Assembly (NCBI GenBank): GCA_016215705.1
Contig: JACRIR010000053.1
Coordinates: 18,010-82,009, forward strand
Length of the DNA stretch: 64,000 bases
Direction of reading: 5' to 3'
DNA from: Candidatus Poribacteria bacterium
GTDB taxonomy: Bacteria; Abyssobacteria; SURF-5
Part shown: one piece after another, positions 8,499-17,726 of the stretch
How positions within the stretch are numbered: the stretch's first letter is position 1
Layout: every line of letters starts with the position of its first letter
Program-made: the position numbers and the translations under genes
The notes under the pieces: model-generated
The model's database searches: none
What the model saw: only the letters and a program-made list of their open reading frames with translations
Told to the model about the DNA's origin: nothing

Positions 8499-9988
8499 TT
8501 GTCCCGGTTTCCCTTCTGCTTCATCGGCGCGTCAAGAGCGGGCGCTTGCGCTCCGGAACCATTCACCGGCGCATAAATCAGTGCGGTGTTCAACCAGAAG
8601 AACACTTGAAGAAAGTTGTTTCCGTGATAACTGAGCAGAGATATGCTGAGCGATGCAAACATGTACGCGACAAAAGAAACAAAGAGAGCCGAATATATCC
8701 ATGCCATGTCTTTACCGCCGGCATCGGACATGGCAAGGGACTTCCTCAGCGTTTGCAGAAGAAGATAAACAGCCATGGCAAACGCAATCGCCCCATGATC
8801 GAGGAGTATCTGCAGGTACTCATTGTGAGTCTTGCCTGCCGGGTTTACCACGCCTCGAGCCCAGCCTGCAAACATGATTCGCTCGTTTGAGAAAACGGAA
8901 GGGTCCGCGAATATTTCCATGCCGTATCCGTTCACTCCAAATCCCCAAAGAGGGTGTCTCACAAATATCTGCGGGGCCGTCTTCCAGAGAATCAAACGAC
9001 CGAACGTGCTCGACTCCTCCGCCGCGTATGGAGACTTGAAGTATCCGTGAATACTCTCGAACACTTCCTGCACCTTCGGGAAGACAACGGCCGAGTTAAG
9101 AAATACGGCGATCAATGCCACGGGAATGACCCACAAGGTTTTGCGATCTCTCCTGAGCCATAGCATTCCGGCAACGGCGCCACAAAGCGCAAGGTAAAAC
9201 GTTCGTGTCCCCTGCGGAATGAACGGGAAGAGGATGAACGCCATGAGCGCCAACTTGGCCGGACTGCGCTTCTTCTCGTATAGAAGAAACGCTATGGCGG
9301 GAATTATCAGCAAGAGAGAATTCGGATTGCTTTTGAGGTCGCCGCGCAAGCTGTATTCATTGGTCCCAAATACGCTCTGATCCCCGAAGAAGATCACTCC
9401 CCGCTGCGCCTCATATATTGCCACTGCGGCAAGGAATGCTGCGCAAATTATCTGCCATCTCACAATCTTTTCAATTTGCTCCTTGCTGTCAATGCAGACA
9501 ACAAGCGCAAACATCACAACCGTGAATTCAAGCAACTGAATGAATGGCTTTGCGGACGCTTCCATGAAGAGGCGTCGCGGGAAGTACAGAAATCCCAGAG
9601 CTTCCGAGAAAAACACAAGAAGCAGAAGAAGCAGCATGAATTTTGCCTCGCGCGAGAGCGCGACGCGCGCGCGTTTCACCACAATGCGAATAAAGGCATG
9701 CGCTCCCATAAGCGCGACAAGCACGTCGAACGGCGTGATGTCACCGAGAATGTTGACGGGGCCGCGCGTAATCAGAGAAGAGGTCATGAGGAGTATCACC
9801 AGCAGACAGAAATTGCGGACGGCGAATACGGCGACACCGGCGCCGATAAGCGCAAGGGCGCGCCAGGGCGAAGTCTCGAACAGGGCAAGCGACAGAAAGT
9901 ACGCGGCAGCCAGCCCCGCCCCCCAAATAGTCCAAAGCGTGACGTTGATCGGCATCATTCTCGAAATGCTATGTTCATCCCTCGACAT
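8489..9988 (-). CDS. O-antigen ligase/polymerase (Wzy/WaaL-like) membrane protein
   Basis: This 499-residue protein has about ten to twelve transmembrane segments and a large periplasmic loop that contains GFGVNGYGMEIF and KTHNEYLQILLDHG, the hallmark of the Wzy_C (PF04932) domain. Such proteins polymerise lipid-linked repeat units or ligate the finished polymer to an acceptor on the outer face of the inner membrane. The chosen ATG at 9988 has AAGGA six bases upstream and overlaps the end of the radical SAM gene by 14 bases; the frame is open up to 10039. A second protein of this class is at 23907, so one may be the polymerase and the other a ligase. Sequence alone does not say which. Confidence 0.85.
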   Translation of the reverse strand: MSRDEHSISRMMPINVTLWTIWGAGLAAAYFLSLALFETSPWRALALIGAGVAVFAVRNFCLLVILLMTSSLITRGPVNILGDITPFDVLVALMGAHAFIRIVVKRARVALSREAKFMLLLLLLVFFSEALGFLYFPRRLFMEASAKPFIQLLEFTVVMFALVVCIDSKEQIEKIVRWQIICAAFLAAVAIYEAQRGVIFFGDQSVFGTNEYSLRGDLKSNPNSLLLIIPAIAFLLYEKKRSPAKLALMAFILFPFIPQGTRTFYLALCGAVAGMLWLRRDRKTLWVIPVALIAVFLNSAVVFPKVQEVFESIHGYFKSPYAAEESSTFGRLILWKTAPQIFVRHPLWGFGVNGYGMEIFADPSVFSNERIMFAGWARGVVNPAGKTHNEYLQILLDHGAIAFAMAVYLLLQTLRKSLAMSDAGGKDMAWIYSALFVSFVAYMFASLSISLLSYHGNNFLQVFFWLNTALIYAPVNGSGAQAPALDAPMKQKGNRDNWK

Positions 9989-11363
9989 ATCGATTCCTTG
10001 CCAGTCGTGAAACGATGTACTCGGGCACCGAGGCGACAAGCGGCTTGCCCCTGTTTTCCACGAAGAATTTCAGATAACCCCTCACGAGTGTTTTCCGCAC
10101 ATTGGAGAAACCGGACACGTATATCGGGACGTCTTTGTACGAGCGAACAGTGGGCGAGGCGGACCAGTTGAAATCCTGGGAGATGAATCCGTCGCGAACA
10201 AGTTTGTCGAGGAGAATGGTGCCGGGATAGAGGACAGGACACTCGCTCCACACAACTTCGTCCTTCTCAAGACCCATCTTACTGATCATGCGCAGAGTCT
10301 TGAAGACATCGACAAAACGCTCGCCCGGATAGCCGAAGAAAAACGAGCACCGCGCCACTATTCCTTCAGATTTGGTCAAGTCAATGGCCTTGTCGATCGC
10401 TTGCCGGTTCACGCGCTTGCCCATGAGCCGCAATACATGGTCGCTTCCCGATTCGACGCCGAAGGAAATCATCCTGCATCCGGCCGCTTTCATGGCGCGA
10501 ACCAGTTCCTTGTCGAGAGAATCGGCCCGGCCATAACATCCCCAGTTCAGACCGAGCCGTTTCTGCATCATTCGCTCGCAGATTTCCATTACTCGTTCCT
10601 TGGACAGGGTAAAGTGATCATCGTAGAAGAAAACCCATTTATAGGATGGGTGATCTTCTGCGACCATTTGCACTTCGCGCACCACGTGCTCGGCCGAGCG
10701 CATACGAGCTTTTCCCCCGGCCATTCGAGTGGCTGAACAGAAGAAGCAGGGATACGGGCAGCCACGGCTCGACACGATATGGACAGCCTTCGGCCTGTCC
10801 TCGATCGGCAGATAGAGGTCGTATTTATCTTGCTCAAATAGATGGCGAGCGGGCATCGGGAGCAGATCAAGGTCGGCGATGAACGGGCGGTGCTGTGTCT
10901 TGAGAATCCTTCCGTTCCTCCTGAAGACGATGCCCTTTACGTCATCCAGGCTCGAGCCGTTCGTCATCGAATCACAAATATCCCGAAGCGCGTGCTCACC
11001 CTCGTGGAGAACTACGATATCGACCTCACGCACGCTGCACAGCGTCTGCTCTGCTGTGAACGTTACGTGCGGGCCGCCCATTACTACGGGAATATCTTGA
11101 AGACTCTTGATCCACCGGGCAACCTCGAAGGCCGCGAGCCTTTCATGCGAATTGCACGTTACACCGACAATGTCGGGCTGGAAATCAAAAAAACGCCTCG
11201 CCAGGTCGGCCCTTGCCTCTTCCGGCTTCGACAACATAAGGTCAATAGCCGAAACCTGGTGGTCTGCATGAAGAAGCTCTCCTCCCAGGTACGCAAGCCC
11301 GAGAGGCAAGCCGACCCCTTTGGCGCTGAACCAGGAATGAGGCTTAACAAGTAGAACTCTCAT
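9975..11363 (-). CDS. B12-binding radical SAM protein
   Basis: This protein of 462 residues has an N-terminal cobalamin-binding-like domain (about 1-150) containing VVMGGPHVTF, and a radical SAM core with CPYPCFFC (Cys202, Cys206, Cys209). Downstream SAM-core features are visible: FYDDHFTLSK, then GVESGSDHVLRLMGK. The sequence resembles its three paralogues in the operon but is not a recent duplicate by eye. It overlaps the preceding glycosyltransferase stop by 4 bases (ATGA). Substrate unknown. The family includes C-methyltransferases, so sugar or lipid methylation is possible. Confidence 0.85.
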   Translation of the reverse strand: MRVLLVKPHSWFSAKGVGLPLGLAYLGGELLHADHQVSAIDLMLSKPEEARADLARRFFDFQPDIVGVTCNSHERLAAFEVARWIKSLQDIPVVMGGPHVTFTAEQTLCSVREVDIVVLHEGEHALRDICDSMTNGSSLDDVKGIVFRRNGRILKTQHRPFIADLDLLPMPARHLFEQDKYDLYLPIEDRPKAVHIVSSRGCPYPCFFCSATRMAGGKARMRSAEHVVREVQMVAEDHPSYKWVFFYDDHFTLSKERVMEICERMMQKRLGLNWGCYGRADSLDKELVRAMKAAGCRMISFGVESGSDHVLRLMGKRVNRQAIDKAIDLTKSEGIVARCSFFFGYPGERFVDVFKTLRMISKMGLEKDEVVWSECPVLYPGTILLDKLVRDGFISQDFNWSASPTVRSYKDVPIYVSGFSNVRKTLVRGYLKFFVENRGKPLVASVPEYIVSRLARNRYVEG

Positions 11364-12448
11364 TTGTTCCTTTCCTCCACCGTTCTGGCCAGAATCCTCT
11401 TTGCCCTCTCCCCTATCATTTTCCGGGAAAAATTCTTCATGACAAACTCATGCCCTTGCCAGGCGAGACTCCGCCGGAGTTCGGGCGAATCTGCGAGCAG
11501 CCTTATGGCGTCGGCAAGAGCCAATGGATCGGCCATTTTGCAGGCACACAGGTGAACGCCGTCTTCAAACATCTCACGGATCGCCGGCGAGTCCCCCGTT
11601 ACCACTGGTTTTCGCATCGCAAGCGCGGCGTAGACCTTATTTGGAACCACTCGAGAAGCCTTGTCTGTCCCGCCAAAAACACCAAGGCAAACATCTGCAT
11701 CTGACATGGCTTGGGGAATCTCCCTGTACAATACCGAGGGCAGCATGTCTACGTTAGGCAACGCATATAGCTCGCGCATAGCCTTGATGCGATCAAAGAC
11801 CTGGCCTGAGCCAATGAGTTTAAACCGGATTCGTTTTTCCGATTTCAGCAGCAACGCCGCCTCCATAATGCATTCCACCCCGTGAAGCGGCACGTAACTT
11901 CCCAGAAATGCGACCACGAACTCCCGGCCGGCGCCGCGCCAGGGAGATGGAGAGAAGACGTCGTCATCCGCTCCGACCGGCACGACATCGAGACTCTTCA
12001 GGGAAACATTGAACTTTTTGTGAAAATACTTCTTATGCTCGTTCGTATCGGCCCAAACGTTGTCCGCAAGCAGGAAACCGGTTTTGTCCCATGCTTTCTG
12101 AATGAAAGCCCCCGTGCCTTTGGACCCTACTCGCTGCCTGTCCTCCACATTTGTGTTGTAAAAAGAAACAAGCGGGTCGAAAACCAGGGGGCGACGATAG
12201 TACGCCGCAAGCGGAGCCGCAAGCGGAATGTTCTTCTGATTGAACTCCGGCGTTATCATAACGTCCCATCCGTTTCCAATATTCCAGACGGCGCGCAAAA
12301 GCCTGCGATAACGGTCGTGAAATCTCAGGCCCTCCCAGAACGGGACGTTGCATTCGAGCACCGTAACCCCCGCCAAAGCCAGCCCCTCGCGAAGAATCTT
12401 GTTTCGCGGATAGTCGGGATCATATGAGCCGAAGAAAAGTACCTTCAT
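11360..12448 (-). CDS. Glycosyltransferase family 4-like protein
   Basis: I chose the ATG at 12448 (362 residues), where ATGA overlaps the flippase stop by 4 bases. The frame is open about 160 codons further upstream, but that part overlaps the flippase gene and looks like a shadow. The protein has a GT-B fold, with MKVLFFGSYDPDYPRNK at the N-terminus and a donor half containing FLGSYVPLHGVECIMEA. In place of a strict EX7E it has the variant SRVVPNKVYAALAMRKPVV, common in GT4 relatives whose motif is Pro-Asn-Lys followed by a short helix. The role is most likely sugar addition to the repeat unit. Confidence 0.82.
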   Translation of the reverse strand: MKVLFFGSYDPDYPRNKILREGLALAGVTVLECNVPFWEGLRFHDRYRRLLRAVWNIGNGWDVMITPEFNQKNIPLAAPLAAYYRRPLVFDPLVSFYNTNVEDRQRVGSKGTGAFIQKAWDKTGFLLADNVWADTNEHKKYFHKKFNVSLKSLDVVPVGADDDVFSPSPWRGAGREFVVAFLGSYVPLHGVECIMEAALLLKSEKRIRFKLIGSGQVFDRIKAMRELYALPNVDMLPSVLYREIPQAMSDADVCLGVFGGTDKASRVVPNKVYAALAMRKPVVTGDSPAIREMFEDGVHLCACKMADPLALADAIRLLADSPELRRSLAWQGHEFVMKNFSRKMIGERAKRILARTVEERNK

Positions 12449-13902
12449 GAGGTCTCCACAAGCATTCTTCCGAAAACACCGAGATTCGACAATGATGTCG
12501 GCTCGAACACCCGGATCAGCAAAAAAAAGAAAACTGTCGAGCTTGCCGCCGCAAACATAGCTCGTCCATATCCTTCGACGGTGACATATTCTGACAACGA
12601 CTGTTGGAGCGCAAAGCAAGTAATTCCGAGCGCGCACGGCAACAGGAACCTGGGCAACTCGTCCCGGATTCTTAGAAGCGAAAACACTCGCCGCATTGTC
12701 CATATGAAACCGGGGATGATGCTTACTGTCGCCAGTATGGCGATTGCCCGCGCGCCTCCCATTTTTGCCGCCGGCACGGCAAGTGGAACAAATATCAATG
12801 CGTTGAGTAACATTGGCTCCCGCTGCGCCTGTGGAACCCCGAGCGCATTCAGAATGGGAGCGCCCACCGAAGCGATCGACCTTTGCAGCCCGAAGAAGGC
12901 AAGAATCTGCACAAGCGGCCCCACTTCGCCCCATCGGCTGCCGAGAATCTCACCGGCAACGAGAGGGAACACGCCCGCAAGCATTAACGTGACCCAAACG
13001 CAGAGGATAACGTTCGCCCTGTTGATCGTGAGAAACTTCTCGCGAAGGTCTTCCGGGTTTTCGCGGACGCGCGAATAGTAGGGAAACGCCACACGCCCCA
13101 GCGTCATCTTCACAAACGTCGGAAGAAAATTGCCGACAGAATAGGCCACCGTGTACAAGCCCAGATCGGCCGGGCTGAGATAACGACCTATGACTGCATT
13201 GTCGAGATTCTTCAATATGAACGAGAGAAGCCCCAAAACGACAATGTGTCGCCCGAACGAGTAGAGCTCTTTTGCGGCCTTGGAGTTGAATTTGCCGGCA
13301 GGCCTCCAGCCGGCGGATAGCCACATGACCACGCACCTGACAAAACCGCGAGCGAGTTTCCCCCAAACAAGACTCCAAACCGTCCATCCCATGTATGCGA
13401 GCGACGCCGAAACCAACAAGTAGCAGAGTGAGCTGAGCGCCTCTGCGGCTACCATGTTGCGGTACATCAGTTTTCGTTCGAGAAGAGCATTCGGCACTGC
13501 GCCCAACGACTGCAAAACCAGGACAAAGGAAAGCGCCCTGATGACGTTGGTCAGTTCAGGGGAATTGAAGAAAGAAGCGGCAGCGCGGGAAACCAGGAAG
13601 GAGGCGACGTACAGAACAAGTCCGACCGCCGGAATAATACGGAGAGCGGTTTCAGCCGCTTCGTCATCGATGGTGGATTTGTGCACCAACGCCTGACCGA
13701 CCCCGAAATCGAGCAAAATCTCAAGACCATTTATGACAAGCAAGGCCATTGCCACAAGGCCGAAGCTTTCCGGCTCAAGCAGGCGTGTAAGCAGGAACAA
13801 CGCCAGAACGTCGACGACCTTGGCCAAAGCGCTCGATGACGACGCCCAAAAGACGCTATTCCCGAAACGAATGCCTGTTTTCTTCGGACCGGTCCCATCC
13901 AT
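12445..13902 (-). CDS. Wzx-like oligosaccharide flippase (MATE/MVF-type polysaccharide transporter)
   Basis: These 485 residues form about twelve to fourteen transmembrane helices, starting with GIRFGNSVFWASSSSALAK, the typical first helix of polysaccharide flippases (PF13440-type). It should turn the completed lipid-linked repeat unit across the inner membrane for polymerisation by a Wzy protein. The ATG at 13902 follows the methyltransferase stop by two bases. The frame is open to 14175, but that upstream segment overlaps the methyltransferase and has no membrane character. It is the only flippase of the operon, so the system is Wzx/Wzy-dependent rather than ABC-transporter-dependent. Confidence 0.88.
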   Translation of the reverse strand: MDGTGPKKTGIRFGNSVFWASSSSALAKVVDVLALFLLTRLLEPESFGLVAMALLVINGLEILLDFGVGQALVHKSTIDDEAAETALRIIPAVGLVLYVASFLVSRAAASFFNSPELTNVIRALSFVLVLQSLGAVPNALLERKLMYRNMVAAEALSSLCYLLVSASLAYMGWTVWSLVWGKLARGFVRCVVMWLSAGWRPAGKFNSKAAKELYSFGRHIVVLGLLSFILKNLDNAVIGRYLSPADLGLYTVAYSVGNFLPTFVKMTLGRVAFPYYSRVRENPEDLREKFLTINRANVILCVWVTLMLAGVFPLVAGEILGSRWGEVGPLVQILAFFGLQRSIASVGAPILNALGVPQAQREPMLLNALIFVPLAVPAAKMGGARAIAILATVSIIPGFIWTMRRVFSLLRIRDELPRFLLPCALGITCFALQQSLSEYVTVEGYGRAMFAAASSTVFFFLLIRVFEPTSLSNLGVFGRMLVETS

Positions 13903-13904
13903 AA

Positions 13905-14609
13905 CTAGTTCTTCCTTAGCGTGAAGCACACCTGTTGCGCGAAAAGGTTCGGCATAAGGTCTCGCAAAAGCGGGATGCCACTCGCCGCTTCTTCCGAGCA
14001 AATCGTAAAACCAAGGTGGCGAACCCAGCCTCTGAAATCGGAAACGCTCCAGAAGCGAACATGCTCGGCCGGATGGCACACCCATTGCGATGGGAAGCGG
14101 CCGGCAAACATAAGGCAAAGCCGGTTCAACAGGTAAGCGATGTTTGGCGCTGAGATGACTATGGCATCGGAGCACTCGGCCGCGGATGTCATCAATCTCT
14201 CCGCCTCAACACAATGTTCGACGACTTCGGTCAGCACGGCAAAATCGAAACGTCCATATTCGTTTCCCAATGGCTCGGCCGCAACGTCACGGACTATCGC
14301 TGTTACCCCCTTTTGACGCGAAAGCGAAACCGCGCGTTCCGATATGTCGATCGCGACCACGTCGCAACGCTTGCGGCTTCCGAGATAGTGCGCAAAGTCG
14401 CCCGAGCCGCATCCTATCTCCAGCACACGGGAGCGGTCCGGTATGTGGCCTGCAAGCAGCATATGCCGCCGTTTCAGGTGCGCCTTTCCCTCGAGCAACC
14501 GCCAGTAGCTGTCATAGTCGAGGCACTCGTCCTTGTATTCCGGTCGCCTGACGTATTCCATGCCGGGAAGCAGCCGGGTCGTCAATCTTCTCGCCAATCC
14601 TACCTGCAT
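13905..14609 (-). CDS. Class I SAM-dependent methyltransferase
   Basis: The 234-residue protein carries the SAM-binding motif VLEIGCGSGDFAHYLG (about 63-78), an acidic end of strand 2 (VVAIDISERAV) and FDFAVLTEVVEHC as motif II. Small enzymes of this class in polysaccharide loci often methylate sugar hydroxyls or phosphates on the repeat unit, sometimes as chain caps. The gene overlaps the upstream glycosyltransferase stop by 10 bases. The substrate is unknown. Confidence 0.82.
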   Translation of the reverse strand: MQVGLARRLTTRLLPGMEYVRRPEYKDECLDYDSYWRLLEGKAHLKRRHMLLAGHIPDRSRVLEIGCGSGDFAHYLGSRKRCDVVAIDISERAVSLSRQKGVTAIVRDVAAEPLGNEYGRFDFAVLTEVVEHCVEAERLMTSAAECSDAIVISAPNIAYLLNRLCLMFAGRFPSQWVCHPAEHVRFWSVSDFRGWVRHLGFTICSEEAASGIPLLRDLMPNLFAQQVCFTLRKN

Positions 14610-15841
14610 AGGTCCTCCAATGCCGCAATGATCGTCTCAGCCCTCTTGCCGAACGTATACTTCTCATTCACTTCCCTGTAAGCGGTCTCGCTGATTTTGC
14701 GCGCAAGCTCCTTATCTTCAAGCGCGACGGCAATTCCTTCTGCGAGTGATTCCGGAGAGTCCGGTCGCACAAGTATTGCATTCTCCTTGTGTCGAAGGAT
14801 TTCCCTCGTGGAAGGCAGGTCCGACGCCACAATCGGTTTGCGGGCCGCCATGTATTCAAACTGCTTCATCGAGGACGCAAAATTGCGTGTTACTTCATCA
14901 TCGACCAGCGGCATGACGAGCACGTCCGGTCTTGAAAGAAATGATCCGATGCGCGAAGGCGCGACAAATCCGGTGAAGGTTATCCTGTTTTCCACACCAA
15001 GAGAGCGCGCCAAATTGGAGAGTCTCTCGATATCCTTCCGATTATCGCTTCCTCCCACGATCAGGAGTCTGACCGACTTGTCCAGCAATGGCATTGCCTG
15101 AACGAGCACGTCTACGCCTCTCGAAGGAAAAAGCTGGCCGACGTAGCCCACGAGCGAAGTATGTCCGTTGTTCGGGGGGGGGCCCGGCTCCATGTCAATC
15201 CTCCTTGCGGCGTCGGGCGCGACGACTATCTTTTGACAGGAGCCGGGATACTCACTTGAAAGTATTTCCGCAAGTCTGCGGGTTAAAACGAAGACGGCGC
15301 TTGCTTTCCGAATGGCGCGGCGCTCAAATGAAGAGTAAAGCCTGATCTTCAATGAATTCACCGGTCTGGATTCGCCGTACCACCTTTGACTATGGTTGAG
15401 CGAAACTCGAATGGAGTTGTGGGCTTCATATGCAAACCTGGTCGGGCCTCGGAGCCCCGGTACACGGGTCAGCAAAGAAAGCATGGAGGCGTCCCTGGAA
15501 AAAATGACGACGTTGTGAGCGCGGCCGGCAATGCCGAGAACCGAACGAATCAGCAGCGCGCGATACAGAAGGTTGTCGGCTTTGCCGACGATCCTGGTCC
15601 GTGAATGTGCAAGCGGAATAGAATGAATCTCGAATGCGGGATTCGCATTCAGCCCGTAATACTCCCGTATCTTTTCGGGACCCCAGCCGGACGCATTGCG
15701 CAGAATAAGGTAAACGCGCGCCAGGCCGGTTTGTGCAAGCGAATCGCAAGTGTTCAAGGTCTGGATCATATTCGCCATCTGCGAAGGGAATCCGATATTG
15801 GTGTACGGATAAATTATCGTAAACTCCTTCATCGCGTTCAC
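14600..15841 (-). CDS. Glycosyltransferase family 4
   Basis: This GT-B protein of 413 residues has VGYVGQLFPSRGVDVLVQAM at the start of the donor half and NFASSMKQFEYMAARKPIVASD in the EX7E region, where the first acidic residue is replaced. This resembles the capsular GT4 group that keeps only the second Glu. The start is a GTG overlapping the preceding stop by 4 bases, with an ATG three codons later at 15832 as alternative. It lies between another GT4 gene and a methyltransferase gene. Role: transfer of one sugar to the lipid-linked intermediate. Confidence 0.84.
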   Translation of the reverse strand: MNAMKEFTIIYPYTNIGFPSQMANMIQTLNTCDSLAQTGLARVYLILRNASGWGPEKIREYYGLNANPAFEIHSIPLAHSRTRIVGKADNLLYRALLIRSVLGIAGRAHNVVIFSRDASMLSLLTRVPGLRGPTRFAYEAHNSIRVSLNHSQRWYGESRPVNSLKIRLYSSFERRAIRKASAVFVLTRRLAEILSSEYPGSCQKIVVAPDAARRIDMEPGPPPNNGHTSLVGYVGQLFPSRGVDVLVQAMPLLDKSVRLLIVGGSDNRKDIERLSNLARSLGVENRITFTGFVAPSRIGSFLSRPDVLVMPLVDDEVTRNFASSMKQFEYMAARKPIVASDLPSTREILRHKENAILVRPDSPESLAEGIAVALEDKELARKISETAYREVNEKYTFGKRAETIIAALEDLCR

Positions 15842-16956
15842 CTTATCTTCGCCAGGAATTGGTTGGCGGAACGTTCAAGCGTGAAGGCTCGCGCCCGTTC
15901 GAGTCCGAGACGCTTCATCTGTTCGGCGAGAGTCCGGTCATTAAGCAGTTCGACGACGCGCCCTGCAAAAGCCTCGACATTGTGGGGCGGAACGAGAAAC
16001 GGACTCAGCGATTCACCTACCAGTTCGGCTACGCCCCCAACGTCTGTGGCGACAAATGGAACGCCCATTGCCATCGCCTCCAACAACACATGCGGCGCCC
16101 CTTCGGCCTCAGAAGGCATAATCAACAGGTCTGCATCCGAATAGATACGCGGCATTTCAGAATTGGGAACAGCGCCGCACATCGTGACATTCGGAAGCTT
16201 ACTTATCTCATCCCAATACTTCCCTCGACCCGCCACAAAAAATCTGGAGTGCGGCGCGGATTCGAGGACGAGGGGGATTATCCGGCGGAGATGATGAGCC
16301 CCCTTTTCCTTCGAGAGTGTGTGAACGAAGAGAATGTGCTTCCGGCCATTCCTTGATCGGTCCCGGGTCCGCAAATCGTGGACAAACCGTGTATGCGAAA
16401 CGTATGGAGGCAATATCACGAACTTGCCACCGGGTAAACCGTACTTTTCCTGATACCACCGGGCCACCGAGGGCGAAGCGGTCACAACGAAGTCGGATGA
16501 CCGGAATGAAGCGGACTTGAGCAATGGGTGCAATTTCCTCATGATTCGCGAGCCGGCCTCGCCATTGGATTCCCCGCAATGACAATGCCATTGGTAAACT
16601 CTTCCTCCGGCAATGCAGGTGACCACGCGGGCAAGGAGCGCATTCCATAGTGAATAGTGGATGTAAAAAGCCCCGTAACCGAGGAATCGAGCCAACAGGA
16701 AGACGGCGAGCGTCTCGAACATTCTGAGCGGCTTGAACGCGAACTTGTTCACATGGAAGAGTCGCGCGAATTCAGGAGCAGTCTGACCGGCCGAACGCGT
16801 CACAATGAGAAAGACGTCGCATCGATCGGAAATCGAACGCAAAAGGTCGCTCACGTGCTGAAGATGATCCGCGCTTTTCTCGTCCAGTTCAGGCAAGTAG
16901 CAACAGACTTTGGCCTTATTCCGCTTTGAAGATATCTTCACCGTGGCCTCACACAA
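15838..16956 (-). CDS. Glycosyltransferase family 4
   Basis: The 372 residues show the GT-B donor half with HILFVHTLSKEKGAHHLRRI and a full EX7E motif, EGAPHVLLEAM. The N-terminal half is more divergent. The start is a TTG at 16956 that overlaps the methyltransferase stop by 19 bases; a later start cannot be excluded. It is one of seven GT4-type genes in this operon, and its specificity is not predictable. Confidence 0.83.
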   Translation of the reverse strand: MCEATVKISSKRNKAKVCCYLPELDEKSADHLQHVSDLLRSISDRCDVFLIVTRSAGQTAPEFARLFHVNKFAFKPLRMFETLAVFLLARFLGYGAFYIHYSLWNALLARVVTCIAGGRVYQWHCHCGESNGEAGSRIMRKLHPLLKSASFRSSDFVVTASPSVARWYQEKYGLPGGKFVILPPYVSHTRFVHDLRTRDRSRNGRKHILFVHTLSKEKGAHHLRRIIPLVLESAPHSRFFVAGRGKYWDEISKLPNVTMCGAVPNSEMPRIYSDADLLIMPSEAEGAPHVLLEAMAMGVPFVATDVGGVAELVGESLSPFLVPPHNVEAFAGRVVELLNDRTLAEQMKRLGLERARAFTLERSANQFLAKIR

Positions 16957-17726
16957 AGAAGTAGATATTCATTGCCGAATGTTAGCGGGCCGATGCCGAA
17001 TGATCCGAACCGGAGGATTCCGGAAATCCTTCGCTCGAGGGAAACAAGCTTCCCGGACCGCGCCCGCGCGGCGACAACAGACCGCAACGGGTATTGGAAT
17101 CCCACGAGTTTGTGAGCGACCATGGTCAACCGGGCCTCGGCAAGCATCGGGCGCATTCGCGCTATGCTCGTAAAATGAAGGTGTTCGTTGAATCTCTTCT
17201 TCCGCCCATTCAGATATTTGAGTCTTGAAAGCGTGCTGATCACGGCGGGCTGCATGATGGAGTCAGCCGGAGCGCTAATCAGGCATCTTCCGTCCCGACG
17301 CAGAAGGCGCCCTATTTCCACAAGAAGCGAGAGCGGGTCGAGAACGTGCTCAAGCAGCTCAAAGCAGAAGACCATATCAAACGAAGCGCTCTTTAGTGGA
17401 ACGCATTCCGCATCGGCGGCAATGGTGTGACAGCGTTCGATGCGGCCGCGCATGACTCTCAGCTTGGAGAACGAAAGGTCAAGGCCGATACAGACTGAAC
17501 ACGGCTGCCTGCCCAGCGCGTGTTCGGTGGCGTAGCCGTCACCGCATCCGAGATCGAGCACCCGCGCAGCGGGCGAAAACGGCAGATGCCTCGCGGCGAA
17601 GTCGGCTATCTCCCTCAGCCGCAGGTATTGCGCGTAGGTTCGCGTCCGATCCGCTTTGTACATTCTCTGCTCGTCGTCGCTTTGCTGAGAGTAGTAGCGG
17701 ATGAGGTAGTCTTTAGTGATGTCCAT
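16938..17726 (-). CDS. Class I SAM-dependent methyltransferase
   Basis: The motif VLDLGCGDGYATEHALG, followed by GLDLSFSKLRVM and FDMVFCFELLEHVLDPLS, identifies a Methyltransf_11-type fold. I chose the ATG at 17726 (262 residues, MDITKDYLIRYYSQQ). It has GGCGAG upstream and overlaps the glycosyltransferase stop by 14 bases; the frame is open to 17783. It is probably cytosolic and acts on a lipid-linked or nucleotide sugar, but related enzymes also act on quinones, so the role is inferred from the operon alone. Confidence 0.8.
   Translation of the reverse strand: MDITKDYLIRYYSQQSDDEQRMYKADRTRTYAQYLRLREIADFAARHLPFSPAARVLDLGCGDGYATEHALGRQPCSVCIGLDLSFSKLRVMRGRIERCHTIAADAECVPLKSASFDMVFCFELLEHVLDPLSLLVEIGRLLRRDGRCLISAPADSIMQPAVISTLSRLKYLNGRKKRFNEHLHFTSIARMRPMLAEARLTMVAHKLVGFQYPLRSVVAARARSGKLVSLERRISGILRFGSFGIGPLTFGNEYLLLCVRPR

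Noticed and set aside
12449-12934. N-terminal extension of the glycosyltransferase at 11360
   Set aside because: The upstream 162 codons overlap the flippase gene and have no family similarity; the ATGA overlap at 12448 is the natural start.
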